64,000 bases of DNA from Pithys albifrons albifrons (GCF_047495875.1 NC_092458.1:1727501-1791500); one strand, 5' to 3'; shown: positions 51,148 to 64,000, numbered from the stretch's first letter. Notes: generated by a model not told the origin, from the sequence alone. Numbers and translations: made by a program.

Positions 51148-51564
51148 GACAAGGGAACGCTGTGGCATTGCAAACTTCAGCTTTATGAAATTGTGTTAAA
51201 TTGTGTGGAAACCCAGCTCCCCCTTGTCTTGGTTAGTCCCACATGTAGCCCAAGGCTTTTGAAAAATCTTGTCTGATCCTGGGAAAAGTCTTTAAGAAAG
51301 AATTTAGGAGAACATAGAAAAACGTCCTTGCAGAAATACAGATTGTTTATATGGACTTCTGTTCTCCTTGGACCAAACACGTGTTTTATTAGAGGGCAGT
51401 TCTTCAAAGATATGGGCTTTGCATCAAGGAGGGAGCTGATTTCTGAGCCTGGAGCGTAGTTGGTTCAGGTGAGCTGCTCTGGATGCATTTGACTCCAAGC
51501 TAAGCTCCAGCTTTCTCCTCAGAATTCCTCCAGTTTCCTACTGTAAAGGAACACTAATGATTTG

Positions 51565-51568
51565 AAGG
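51565..51568. repeat. Left target-site duplication of LTR B2 (AAGG)
   Basis: AAGG immediately before the LTR, repeated at 52139-52142. Confidence 0.8.
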
Positions 51569-51978
51569 TGATGCCAAAGGGATTCTGTTCTAATTTTCAC
51601 ATTTTGTAGATTTTGGGAACACGGTAGTTGTAGATTTTTAGAAAGTTAATATTTCTAACAGTTTAATGCCTTTCTATCACTACCCCTGTCCCAGAACAGG
51701 AGCTCAAATTCCTTTAGTTAATTAATCTTGTTCAGACTCCTTTCCAAGGTAGAGCTGAAGGATATCAGAAGGCCCACAGAATGAAACATAAACACAGGTC
51801 AGAGTGACCCAAAAGCCAGAACTGGATGAACTCCAAGAGACCTTTGTGTGCCTGAGGAAGAAGAGCTGATGAAGACAGAGGGTCTTGACGACCCCAGACC
51901 CAATTCCAGGGGTTGGTCCAGGGGTGGGACTGGGGCTGGACTGAGAAATGTGTAAAGCAATGATTGGAGGGATCTTAT

Positions 51979-51986
51979 TATAAAAG
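51979..51986 (+). promoter_or_regulatory. TATA box of LTR B2
   Basis: TATAAAAG inside the LTR, about 70 bases upstream of the poly(A) signal. The same box is present in B1 on the minus strand. Whether either LTR is transcribed cannot be told. Confidence 0.6.
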
Positions 51987-52053
51987 CCATGGAAACAAGA
52001 ACTGGGGGACATGCATGTCATCCTGTATTCCTGTGGGCTGTAGGCCCTGTGTT

Positions 52054-52059
52054 ATTAAA
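52054..52059 (+). terminator. Poly(A) signal of LTR B2 (ATTAAA)
   Basis: ATTAAA in the expected place downstream of the TATA box. It is also present in B1. Confidence 0.5.
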
Positions 52060-52138
52060 GGACCTTTACTTTTTATCTTACCCTGCACTAACATGGCTCA
52101 GAGTCCTGTTTTTGGGGGAAGGGTCATTCATGGCATCA

Positions 52139-52142
52139 AAGG
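52139..52142. repeat. Right target-site duplication of LTR B2 (AAGG)
   Basis: AAGG directly after the terminal CA of the LTR. Confidence 0.8.
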
Positions 52143-52996
52143 GAACAGGGAGCATTCACAGGCTTTTTTTATGATCTTCAGATCTGAGTGTCTTACATTT
52201 CTTTGTACAGTGGAAGTAACACCAAGAGGAGGTCACAGTAAATCTGGGTCTCTTTCGCTGTTGATCCTTTTTTACTTTATTTTCCTGTGTCTGGATTCCT
52301 GAAGGCATCTAGAGATTGAGAGCAGCTGAGAGGTCTCAGAATGGTGTGATCTATTTGCTAAGGAATCCCTAAAGTCTGCACAAAAAGATATTTTTAGTGT
52401 AATTTCAGACACTGGTGAGAAGCTGTACTTTATCTACAGACTTTCCCTAATAGATTCTCTGAATTACAATCATTAGGTGGAAAGAAACTTGTTAGGAATT
52501 TCAATGTTGTGAGTCAAAAAAATTATGTCTTTCAAAGATACATCAGTGACAATAAAACCTTTTATATTTTACATTTATTAATATTTGTGATATTTTAAAC
52601 TATTCATTCAATTTTAACTCAAAATTTCTACTTGAAAAGTTATCTGAACCCCTAAATTCTATTAAATGAATTGGTTCAGGAGTATCTATTGCAAATATGT
52701 GAAGACAGTTTAATCCTAATTCTTACCTTTTTAGGCTGATAATAGTCTCAGTAAGGAAAACAGACCAAATAGGCACAGAAATTTAACTGCCTTCGATCCT
52801 TGAAGCTGAAAGAGATTATTCTGAGAGATGTGAGAGATCCTGATGGAAAAGATAAACCTGCTTAATAGATTAGGAGTTTCCAGAGATACCTGAACCAAGA
52901 TTTTGTTCTAAGAACTGGTTTCTTTTTATGTATGTAATTTGTTAAAATAGTCACTTCCCGTGCAAAAACTTTTTTATTAAAATAACATACTCTAGT

Positions 52997-53011
52997 AAAA
53001 AAAAAAAAAAA
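52997..53011. repeat. Poly-A tract
   Basis: Fifteen A in a row. No retrocopy is recognised upstream. Confidence 0.85.
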
Positions 53012-55382
53012 GAAGCCCAAACACCACTTTTAATTATATATCAGGAATGTGTATTTTCTATCCTGTTTTGGTAATGCTGAAAGCCTACAGTCCTAAGAGC
53101 ACAGATGGCTGAGTAGCTTCATAATTCCCAGTCTTTTTATTTTAAATAAAGATGTCTTTTTTTTTAATTGAAGATGCAGTACATAAGTGATACTGGTGCA
53201 TTATATCTACATATTTGTTGTTGTAAATCAGTGCAGCAAATTAATCACCACAATAGTTGTTAATTTTTTAAGGTGTCATATGACAGGTTTTGACATGGGG
53301 GAGCCAAATTCTGTTGTCTTTCTGTACAGTCATGAACTAAATTTATTCACTTAGTTTCACTAATGTGGTTTCAGATGTATTGCAAGCAAAGTGTAGACAA
53401 AATAAGGCCACAGTAAATTCTGTATCCACATTAGAAATGAAGTTTATAAAGCCTGAATTAATGAATTGCCTTGTTTGGGAAAAGTAGCTATTTAGTAAGT
53501 GGTTAGTTAAAGGGTTACTATTTATGGCACTGTTAAATTGTATACATCTGCTTCAAATGCAATACTTTGCTTTTGGAGGCCTTTGTTTATGATCAGGCTA
53601 CAAAATTTTCAACACAGTCATCATCCACAGTTGCTCAAATTTCAGTGAATAATTATTAACAGATTGAGGATTTGCAAATAGTTCTACTTCTCAATTCATA
53701 CCTTGAAATTATCAAGACTAATTCCTCACCTCAACGTAAATTTTCAATTAGCCAGCATTAGTATATATTTCCAGTTATGTTTTCATCCCTATATTTTAGG
53801 CTGTGGAATTCATTTGGAGTTTTACACACACAGGGAATGCACAAAATTGAGGGTTTTTCCTTACTCCATCAAGAAGATTTGCAACAGTAAAGCTTGAGTG
53901 CCCAAATATTAATAGTACAAATATTTCATTAAATTGGAGTTTTGAAATGGAGTTAATATTGACAGTACTTGTTTAGCATGACTGACACCTTAGCGATTAG
54001 GATTCAACTCTTCATTGACAAGTTCTCTAGTGGCCTTGCAGAGTAATATTAAGGCACTTGCAGGTCTTGGGCAATTTTCAGTTTGTTGATTATCATCCAA
54101 TCACATGAAAGCCCCTGGTTTGCTTTTGTTTTTCTAACATTGCAAGGAAAACAAACTGTTGTGAACCAAAGACAAACTTACTCATGGCTTCTTAGGGCAG
54201 GGTATCTTCCTGGTAGCCACCTCAAGGAAAAACCCTTCAGGGCAAAGCAAGAGCTTAGTCACAGCTTTTAACCCCCTGCTGCCCTTGCTTCCAGCTTGGC
54301 TGTGCTACAGGAAAATCCTCCCATGAACAGTGTCTTTCTCACTAGCACCTTTGATGCAGTGATAAACTCAACTAAGTCTGTATTGAAGTTTGGCACACAT
54401 AGTTTAAAGAAGGTCTGTTAAATGATCTGGATGTAGCAAATTGGAACAGACCATGAGCACCACATTGTATCTGCCCATAGATATTCATATACATGGCCAT
54501 GCATATATATGGAAGAAAGGTTTGCTTTTTGCACATCTCACTTCTCAGTGAGTAAAGCAGCACATTGGAAGCAGGCTTTTGAGACGAGTTTTTTCATATA
54601 GGATTTCATAAAAGGGCCTTTGGCAGTAGTAATATGCAATTTTTCATTTAGTGATATGTGATATATATGCACATGTGCTTAACATACAGGACTTATTTTT
54701 GTTGTCTTAGGCAGTGACTCTTGTGTCTTACTTTGTTGATACTTTTTGCAAAGAAAGCAAGAGGCTCCTGCCTCATTATGAAACCTTGTGCTTAGCAGGG
54801 AGACTAGTCCAGTGGTATTGCAAGTGTGGTTGTGTCTGTTTTAATGTGATCAAGAAATCATATTTGTTGCCTTTGGTAACTATTAGTATATAAAGTATAT
54901 CAGATTTAAGTATATTGCTTCTCAGTTAGTTAGTGGAGTATTACAAAAAACTGAAGTATGTAAAATAAATGAAAAAATGTTTTGTGATGTCAAGAAATGT
55001 CACTGCTGCCTAATTTCCATTTGAAATTTTTGTAAGGAGTTTAAGTACTTATTTAACATCATTCTTATTGTATGAAGCAAGTAACAGAATAGTCTGGGAA
55101 ATTTCATTGCATTAATTAAGTATAACAATGGTATTCTACCCAAGTGAGAGATAATAGTTGAATCAATATATGGTTTTCTTGCTTGCTATAAAAGAACAAA
55201 TTGTATTTCCAGCAATTGCTCTCCTTGATAACAATTCTATAGATGGATTCAGCCTTTGACTAGAGATATTTCCATCCATTTAATTAATGAACAACCATAG
55301 CCTTACACAATATTTTTAACAACTCTGTTAATAATTGTTCATGTAAATTAAGAACAGAATGTCTTGCCCAATTCTTTAAGTT

Positions 55383-55430
55383 AAAAAAAACAAACAAACC
55401 AAAAATCCAAACAAATCAAGACAAAAGAAA
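55383..55430. repeat. A+C-rich low-complexity tract
   Basis: A-rich run with CAAA and CCAAA units and few other bases, like those near 6936, 19413, 48037 and 49151. Confidence 0.8.
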
Positions 55431-57747
55431 AAGGGGCCCAAATAAAAACCAACATAATTTATATACATCTCTTCCATCACTGCAAAAGTAATTTTCACTT
55501 TTTCAGATGGGAACCAGTGGCAATGATGGCTGCATCAGGGAGCTCTGGTACCTCTAGCCAGTGCTGCTCTCTGCTTCACCAGCTTGTTCACCAGCAACAG
55601 TAGGGGAGAAGACCTTACTAATTTAGGAGGAGGGGCATCATGCCTAATCTAGAGTCTAGATCTTACTCAAGTATTTCAGTTAGTTCGACTTGAATGTAAA
55701 TGAGTTGTGAAGAGCGTTTAGCACGTTTTAATGACTTCCTTGTGGATCTCAGTGGCACAGTTGTTGCAATTATGGAGGCACTCTGTATGCAGTTGGGATC
55801 TGTTCTGGGTAAGGGAAGGCTTTGGGAGAAGGGCAGCAGAGATGTCAGCATGCGAGCCCCCCCTCGTGGAGAGAGAGATGGGGTGGGCTTGTTCTGGATG
55901 CCTGTGTGTTAGATGTGATCCATTGTACCTGTGGAACACCTTTTGGGTTGACATCAACCACCCTTTTGCGTGGTGAGACTTTGTGTAACACTGTGCATTG
56001 TGGTTTAGGTTTGCAGACACAGAAGAGGCACAGATGGCAGTGCTTACCTGGTTTCTGACTTTTCAGTAAGGTGGAAGATGATAGAGCAAGATACAGTCTT
56101 GAATCTTTAAAGGTGGTGGAGAGTGAATACATAAAACTTGCTAACACAGCATATACATAAGACATTCAGTCATTTTCAGTCTTCAGCTAAATGGTCAGGC
56201 CTTTTCAAAGAATTTCTGCTGCAATTACATTTGGAAAGTAACCTAAAAGTTCTGCTTGGTAAGGGTCTCCCATGCCTTGTGTATACGTCTTGCAGAGAAA
56301 TGTAGAGTCAGGAGTTAATCTTAATTATTGGAGGTAATAGTCTGCCAAAAAACTAGTCAGCAGTAGGAAAGACACACACAATCTGTGGTCTTTGTTACAT
56401 ATAACAGCTCTCAGAAATGTAGTTAATGCATTTTCATCACCAAGCCTAATTGCAGTTTGTAAAGTGAGGATGACAGCTAGTAATAGCATTGAAAAAAATC
56501 CAGCTGCAATCAAATAATACAGTATGGAAATTAGAAAGAGCTGCTTACACATATAGGTTAAAGTTTATGTCCCCAGAATAAATAATGAATTAAGGAACAA
56601 GAACCAGATGTAATGCTCACTTGAGTTCCATTAGAATTGAAAATGATCTCTAGAAATACTTAGAACTGAGGTGAACCCTTCTTGCTTGAACAGTTTAATA
56701 AATGTCATCAAATATCATCAGGTGTATGTGCCATCTTTAGAAATATGTGGAAAGCTGTGTTAGTGAATTAGTACTGTAGAGATGTGGCTGCTTGAACACT
56801 TGCACAAATGAATATTCGGCTTCTATCACAGCCCAGCAGTCACAGAGCTCTGATGCATCTGAAGGTCAGGACTCACAACAAAAACTTCAGTGCTTTAAAC
56901 ATGTATATCCTTGTCTATGTGTATGTTTGAATTGGTTCCTTGGGTAGTCTTAAGATACATTTCACTTGATTCAAATACTGCAAAATTTGAATATGGATGC
57001 ATTTGAATATTACCTCATGATGATTTTGTTTATTGTAATTTACTTCTGAATCACTTCATTGGTGTATTTGGTTTTATAGTCCTCTGAATGTGCATAGAGA
57101 GTCTGCTAATGAACGATCATTTCTGCTAAATTTCAATTTTGTAGAATTAAAATTAATTCACTGTAATTTTTTTTCATCTTTTTGCAACTGTGTTCTGTAA
57201 GTGACTGCACAGAATTTGAATGCCTTGAATGATTTTGGCAGTATTTATTCATTCCCTAAAGCAGTATCTAATATTCATAATAATTAATCCTGTAAAGTAA
57301 TATCTAATCTCAACTCTTAAAGTTGTAAACTGCTTCCGTTTCTGACAAGGCTTGTAGTAGAAATCAAAGCCTACTTTTGAGTGTTTTTCCCTGCTACTTT
57401 CACTGCAATCCTAGTTTCTTTGTGTTACTGAGAAAGTACAGAAATGTTTTCAAAGATGTGAAGCTCTGTGGAAAACAGAAATTTAAAAAAAATTAGTTTG
57501 AGAAAGCTATTAAGCTTTACAAACTGATAATGGACTGTAATTCCATAATTTACTTATTTCTTAGCATAAATATTACACTTGCTGTAGTTATTTCAATCTA
57601 TGTTGCTTAGACTGCCAAGACTGTAATCCTCTCTAATGAGAGTAATCCAGTAACGTGCATCATTTCAAACAATGACTCTGATTTTCCCCCTTCTTCCAAC
57701 CAGGAGAGTGACTTGTCTGCCAAATGACTGTGAAATAGGAAAATATA

Positions 57748-57763
57748 TTCTTCTTCTTCTTCT
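57748..57763. repeat. (TTC)n microsatellite
   Basis: Five TTC units followed by T-rich sequence. Confidence 0.8.
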
Positions 57764-59045
57764 TTAATTTTTTTTTCTGTTCATGCAGCATTATTTTTAT
57801 TTCTATTTTTCAAAGTTGGAGTATAAAATAGATTTCTCTCTGATTTAGCAGAGCCCTAAACTACAGGAGTGCTGTGGGGAATGTCTTGACAGTGCAGTAC
57901 ATTGAAAAGTATGTGTACATCTGTTCCATTTTAAAATAAAAACCAGCCAACCCTTAAATGCCCTTCTTAAATCAAATGTATTTAAATAAATCAACAACTA
58001 ACAGGAAGGTGAGTTAACTGTTTATGTTTCTGTGACTATAAACTTTTTCAATTTTTGAAATAAGTAAGTCCTGACAATTAGCTGGCATCCATGTAGGTTA
58101 AATGGCTACATCATTAAAGACTTCCTCATATTTTGTGTGAAGTTTATGTGGTACAAGCCAAAGATGACAATGAAAAGTATTCAAAAAATAAAGCTAAGAG
58201 CTTATGTTTCTCTGGCTGATTAATATCCATCTAATTGTGTGTAAGAATATAAAGAAGCTTTATGAATGAAAAGGGATGTCTCATAACTTACAGTTCTGTC
58301 TTAAAGTGTTAATGCACTTCTTTAGAGACATTGTCATGTTTCCATTTACTGTCATATTTTTTCTATACGTAAATCCTTACTTTGTCTTGAAGATAGTTTG
58401 AGCCAATTAAAGTGTAGTCAGTTTTTAAATTTTGTCTTCATATTTCTTCTGTACCCTGCTTCTTCCTCTGTCTCTATGAATAGTTCTTTCCATGTATTTG
58501 CTATGAGCACTGAAAATTATTTTCTCATGACCACACCTGGCTTCCTGGGGAAATAGGAAACATCAATCAAATTCTCTCTCTGTTTAATAGTCAGGATCAC
58601 TTTGCTTAGTCCAAAACCTCAGTCTGTGTTCCAGGTAGTTCCTTATGACATGTAAAACCTAGCAGGGGGCAAGTATCTGCACCATATTCTATTAAATACT
58701 GTCTTGCATGCCTGATTATACACAGTTTAGAAGCTATCTTAAGCTTCCTTCCCATCTTAGACTCTAACATTTGGCTGTAGTTGGAACAGAAATAATTAAA
58801 AAAGCATGAATATTTTGTGCACAGTGGTCTCCTTAGCTGTTAAAGAATTTAATACAGAGAGCTGTATACCACAGTCCTTTCTCTGTTTAAGACTGAACTG
58901 TGAGCAGAAGAAAAATGTCCAAGACTTGAAACTAATTCCATTTCCTTATTACTGGGAAGATAAAAGAGAAATGGAGAAAATTTAAAGAGTTCCATTTTCA
59001 TTGGTTGAAATATGACAGTCATGTCATTTTGATCTTTGTAAGTTC

Positions 59046-59083
59046 GTTTGTAATAATTATAATTGTTTGTAATAATTATAATT
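59046..59083. repeat. 19-bp tandem repeat, two copies
   Basis: GTTTGTAATAATTATAATT occurs twice in direct succession (59046-59064 and 59065-59083) without mismatch. Confidence 0.9.
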
Positions 59084-62000
59084 ATAATTGTTTTCCATGT
59101 TACTGTTATTAATCTCTGTGCCTGTGCATGATTTTCTACTTCTTCTATTTAAAAATGACAGTATTTTTAATTTCCAAAAGTATTACTTGGTTGCAGACTC
59201 TGTGGGACCTGCTGTGATGTGAGGTGGAGCCTGAATGTCATAGAATTGTTGTTTCCAGTGGCTAATCAGATATCCAAGTGATTTAACCTCTGTATGTCAT
59301 TGTCATCAAGCTGATGATGCTGATGAAGAATGCCTGACAATTAGTGATGTAAAAATACCAAAATAACATAGACACTATTTATGTGGTTGCTAAGTTAGTT
59401 GTTAGGAGTCACAAATATTAGAGGAGTAGCCAGCTCATTCCTCACTTCTCAAAATTCTCAGAAATATGTTTTCTTTTTGCTTCTCGTGTTGGCCAAAGGA
59501 TATTTCTTTTGTGAATTGAGTAAAAGGAGCAAACTGCAGAAGGTATTATAATTTTCTTAATCCTGGTGTTTCCTGAGTTAGCCTAAAAGTCCATCTAGCA
59601 ATTCTGTGAAACAAGAATCCATTAGGTGGTGGATAATACCTTGCAGCTTCTGGGCATCAGTAATTAGTCTTTACTGAAGCTAAGCACTGCCTCAGGATAC
59701 TTGCATTCAGATCCATCTGAATACCTTTCCACCCTTAATTTTTATAAATCCTCTTTTATCCTTTTCCACATTTGTCCCAAGGATTTTGTATGCTCAGGAG
59801 TTCCACAGTGTGAGAACATGCAGTGAACGAGGAACCAGATTTAAATTCTGTAGTGTGAAAACATAAAAAAACCCCAACCTAAAGACTGTGCAAAGGAGGT
59901 ATATTATTAATTAATTAAAGAAGTTTGAAAACAATAAGAATTATACATTATTTGGGCAGAGAAAGATGTGCAGAAGAAGAAGTTACTTCTTTGCATGGCA
60001 TTCCTATTCCCATCTCATTTGGCTGAACTTACTAGAGGTATGAAAATTTACTCACAAAATACATATGTCTTTTTCTCTTAGTTCTTTAAGTTGTTTTGTT
60101 TTCTTACACATGTTATAAGTTGAAGAAATACAGTTGTCTTGGAAAGCATCCCTTAAATCCTAATCCATTTCCAAGTTTTATTTCAAAAGCATAGAACACC
60201 TAATAATTCTCATCTGACTTCAGTAGCATTTTTGCATGCTCAGACCTTTAAAATTCTAATACATATGAATTTTTTTATGCTTTGGTTATTACTTTATTAA
60301 AAATTCTGATACATTTCAATATACGAATATGCAAAGTGGCAAAATGACAACTACTTCCTAGGGGTAATCAATACATGTAAGACCTGTTTTCAAAACTGAA
60401 AGGTCTGCAATGCACATTGTGAATGTTGTGATGTAAACTGGGAGTCTCTGGGATGCACAGTGAAAAACAAGTTGCCCGGACCATTATGTCTCTGTATGAA
60501 GGGAGACATTTTACTTGGGTCTGGTAGGAGTGGTTTGGGTTCCCTTGGGCCAAGGGGAGTGGAAGGCACTGTCTCTCTTGGTGATGTGTTTTTCCTTCCC
60601 TCCCTTCCTCTGCTGGCTTGTGAGTTTCCTACCCTGAATATTTTCAGTTGGCCTTTTGTACAGTCCTCCAAGATAAAGCCAAAACTAAAATTCCACAATC
60701 TGTTCACTTCTGTTTTTCTGTTAGGATGGATGTGATCAGAATATCTATGCAGATTGATTAAGGTGCCTCTAAAAAGCATTAGCCTACAAAGAATATTACT
60801 CTTTACTGTTGCAAAAACATTGGAATAGAACGACAGTATGTTTCTTCAATGTAGTTTATGATCCTGTGAAATGTCACACTTGCCTTGAGTTGTCTAGACT
60901 GGAAAAGAACAGCTGTAAAAAGAATGACAAATAGATGTTTTTCTTCTTTTTCTGTACTGAATCTATATTAAGGAAACACAGCTCCTCTCAGTCGAGCTGA
61001 TGAGTTGGCACTGAATTGAAATAAAAATCAATGTTTATAATAGGGAGCTGTCCTAACATCAATACTAATATTTCTTAATCTTCACTTAATGTTATAGATA
61101 TGAAATCCTTCATTGCAAGCACTTCTGAATGATGTATGAAACGAAAAAACCCCTAATCAATGCACAAAATACATACAGGCAACAAATATATCAGTTATCT
61201 AAAACCTTCAGGTCTGGTACAGTCAGAAAATCCTAGATTTGATTGGTAGGGCATGAAGTCTGCAAGATTTAAATACAATTTGTTGCTGTCCATTTTATTT
61301 TTATCTACTCCACTCCCCAACTCAATTTAAGATGTGCTTTGTCCCCTTGTGTCCAGACCCAAACTGAGTGTTCAAACTTAACATGCTGATGCACTACTGC
61401 CAGGTAGAGGGTTTTTGGATACTTAGTACTTTCACTTAGTTCCTTAGACAATTTTAACATAATCTGGGAAGTATCTGCAGCATTTTAAACAATATGTTTA
61501 ACAACAGATAGTGAAGTATGTTGTGTAAATGTTACTGTAGGTATTAAAATGATTGTAAGTGGGACCTCTGCCTGACAGCTTAAAAAGAAATACATCCTGT
61601 CCTTCCTCTGTGTATCACAGGCTGTTTCCCTCTGAATGCAGCACTTAATAGACAGATACTGGACCAAAAATCCAGTGATATGGTGTAACTTGATAGACAA
61701 GAATGGCACTTCACCCTAAGTGCTTCTCTTGCCTTCAGCAATGTAATTTCCACAGCTTATGTCTGTCCTGTGTAATGACAGCTTTTTCCCCATGTGTTTC
61801 TGGGGGAAAAACATGGTTGGAACTATTGGTGTCTCTGGGCACATTGCTGAGTTCTAACTGACACAGTTTTTCTTAAAAATTCTAAAAAGTGTATTTTCTT
61901 TGTGATGGTTGTCACCACGTTTGGATGAAGACTAAAACTGATTTCTCTTGTGATCTCATTTTTCAGTATCTTAGAGGCAAAAGAGGCAAACAACCTCCCC

Positions 62001-64000
62001 CCTTCTTTCAATTTGAATGTTTTTTCTTTGTGCTAGGGACTGAACATGTTGCTTCCCAACTAAAGCTGTTAAATGAAAAATGGAAGCCTCAGAAAGAAGC
62101 TGAAGGAAGAACAGTCTGCAGTAAACATTGTGTCTGTTTGCAAGGTGTTGCTTATGAGCTCTCTAGAAATTCAATTAATCTCTTTGTCTTTTCAGTAGCA
62201 GTTGATATTGTAAGGGGTAGGGGGTGTACATTTCATGTTCCTTGTAATCCAGGTTTTCTGTAAAGTGCTGGTATTTCGACTTTTATCTAATTTGTCTTGG
62301 CCTTCACCTGTACAAAACAGGAGTTCTCCCAAATGTGGGGTAATACCAGGCAGTCATGTTCTCACATGTATTTCTTAAAATTTAAGATCCTTCAGTCACT
62401 CATACAATTGAGCCACTATGAACAGTAGCTGTGAAATGGGAAGGGCTTTGAGGGAACTAAATCCTATTCTGTTATCTTCTTCCCCCTCCAATTATTGTAT
62501 CAACAAGGGCTTTTGAAATGTTTTTCTTACTCTTTGGTTCTCCTTTCTTTTCTCATTTTGAGAGAGGAGGATGCTTGGGGATGGTGAGAGGAGGTGAAGA
62601 GACCTGACAATGTGCAGTCTGTAATAGTTCACTGTGAATTAAATACATCAGAACTTTGATTTAGATACATTGATCATTACTTTGTCTACTTCAGGTGAGG
62701 TGAGAACAAGTGGAAAACACAGTTCACGGACCATTAATTTATACAGATGTTTTTAGGGACATGTTTTCTTTCTTTCAAAGCTTTGTAGAAGCTGTATAGT
62801 AAGGGGATGCCAAGCTGTGGGCCAGTAGATGCTACCAGCTTTACAATGACAGTGTCTTCACTGTAAGAACAGTGTGTGTGTATTGTAAACAATTGCATGT
62901 TAACACCTTGGTCTCATTAATTGCAAACTTCTCTGATACATTCTCTGATGCCTCCGTGGCAGCTTCTCCTAATTAACTCAGCTATTAATTGGGTCAGATG
63001 AAATAAAGTAGACAGTAGTCAGTCAAGCAGACTAGAATAGCCTGTTCTCTAATTGCTTTTGACAGAGGAACAAAAAAGGAACTTGAAATATTACAGAGTA
63101 GTGCTAGCCACCATGGTGTACTTAGCATGGTTGTTTGTAATGAATATTTTAATGCAAACTGAAACAAATTTTGGTCCTTCACATATGGTTAACCCATCCT
63201 TCTCTGTGTTCTGCACTTGAGTGACATTATTATGAAGAGTCTGTGACCACGTAAAGCATTTCCCTGATTTTTTTCATAGGAGCAAATCAGAAAGTCTGGT
63301 AGAAAATATATAAAAATCAAAGTGGTTCAAAGCTTTGCAACTATGCATCACTAGGTGGCATTTGCTGAAAACAGAAGAGTGATTTCATTTTTACTTCCAA
63401 AGCTTGTGTGAAACACTAGGTATGAGTGCTGTGTTTTAGACAGATACCTGCTTTAAATCTTGATGCTTCTTTCACCTTCATTTGTTATTAGTTGCAAGTC
63501 TAGAATTCAGAAAGTTCGTGGGCTGCTATTTCCCCTGTCTGGTGTGTGCTGCTCTGACTCATGAATGTATGTGATCGTTTATAGTCCTTTTCCTCTGTTG
63601 TTCATATTTGAACAGAAATAGAAACCTAGATGGTCAAAATCTCCAGCTAAGGAAGGACACAGTCAGCCTAACAGTAAACATTTACCTTCTGTTTTCTGAG
63701 CAAAACAAAAATGTGTATTTTTCATAAAGCTTGTAAATATAAAAGTTGTGGGTAATTTCATTTCGTTACATAAACTTGATGTTTTATTTTCAATAATAAT
63801 TCTAATTAAAAATAATAATTATAATAATACTTCCCTGCAGTGCTTATGTCTCTGCTTAGTCTGAGATGACCTGCTGATCAGCTAAATGCTGATCTCCCAG
63901 GTTTAAAAAACACATAAAAAAATTTAAAAAACAAGAACCTACAGCCCCTGCATCCTTACAGATAAAGTTTGGTGTTGGCCACAGCTTTTTTATCACAGTT

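Larger units (their letters stand above)
47347..51568. other. Non-coding stretch with low-complexity tracts
   Basis: No gene is supported. A+C tracts lie at 48037-48097 and 49151-49220, a TA microsatellite at 50397-50420 and a perfect 11-bp hairpin at 51115-51147. The 50690-50940 part is rich in TAATTA-type motifs and looks like conserved non-coding DNA in texture only. Confidence 0.6.
51569..52138 (+). mobile_element. Solo LTR 'B2' of an avian endogenous retrovirus
   Basis: A 570-bp block begins TGATGCC and ends GGCATCA. It is flanked by a 4-bp target duplication, AAGG at 51565-51568 and 52139-52142, and is the inverted counterpart of B1. The plus orientation is set by TATAAAAG at 51979-51986 followed by ATTAAA at 52054-52059, a spacing that fits U3, R and U5 of an LTR. 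By eye about 20 differences separate it from B1, including a few single-base indels. The minus-strand frames 51722-52021 and 51799-51990 are antisense to the LTR. No gag, pol or env flank exists, so it is solo. Confidence 0.9.
52143..64000. other. Long non-coding stretch to the window end
   Basis: Nearly 12 kb with no recognised gene, CR1 or LTR. It holds a 15-base poly-A at 52997-53011, an A+C tract at 55383-55430, a TTC run at 57748-57763, a 19-bp tandem repeat at 59046-59083 and AT-rich simple sequence near 63790-63830. The 55663-56165 segment has many overlapping short frames on both strands but no domain. The frame at 61889-62263 (124 codons) is open but unremarkable. The low repeat content and AT-rich texture would suit an old intron or gene desert. 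Confidence 0.55.

Noticed and set aside
59280..59350. Box C/D snoRNA-like repeats of TGATGA and CTGA
   Set aside because: No terminal stem and no proper spacing of C, D', C' and D boxes.
1..64000. CRISPR arrays, operons, tRNA or rRNA genes
   Set aside because: No regularly spaced direct repeats, no cloverleaf and no rRNA-like sequence were found. The repeat content is that of a bird genome.

Overview
This window reads as vertebrate, specifically bird, nuclear DNA. It is AT-rich and CpG-poor. Its interspersed repeats are almost all 5'-truncated CR1 LINE fragments, several ending in the avian CR1 tail built on ATTCTATG or ATTCTGTG. It also holds compact solo LTRs of avian endogenous retrovirus type. 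The mix of old CR1 and fairly well preserved LTRs with intact target-site duplications would suit a songbird, but the species cannot be fixed from the sequence. There is no bacterial-style gene organisation, and I could not support any host protein-coding exon, tRNA, rRNA or recognised small RNA. The window is best described as intergenic or deep-intronic sequence.

Layout. Positions 1-1782 are a mosaic of three CR1 pieces and a scrap of LTR. A CR1 at 4652-5162 (minus) abuts solo LTR 'A1' at 5163-5787, which has a perfect 5-bp target duplication (TCTGA). The longest CR1 piece, at 9858-10936 (plus), still shows reverse-transcriptase motifs. A weakly CpG-island-like patch at 13370-14110 is the only GC/CpG-rich non-repeat stretch and carries a strong-looking splice donor. 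Further CR1 pieces lie at 17486-17938 (minus), 21690-22074 (plus), 35026-35430 (plus), 38418-38568 (plus), 40327-40459 (plus) and 45499-46134 (minus). Solo LTR 'B1' lies at 33644-34215 (target duplication CTAC), LTR 'A2' at 46719-47346, and solo LTR 'B2' at 51569-52138 (target duplication AAGG). The last 12 kb have no interspersed repeat I can recognise.

The two LTR families each occur twice and in inverted orientation. B1 and B2 have different but intact 4-bp duplications, and A1 has its own 5-bp duplication, so they are independent solo insertions and not the two ends of one provirus. Dispersed among these are at least 14 strand-asymmetric A+C or G+T tracts, several short microsatellites, one perfect 32-bp tandem duplication and two clear hairpins.

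I found no previously undescribed biological system that the sequence itself can support. The best leads are the CpG-rich promoter-like patch, the hairpin at 43588-43631, the inverted LTR pairs and the recurring A+C/G+T tracts.
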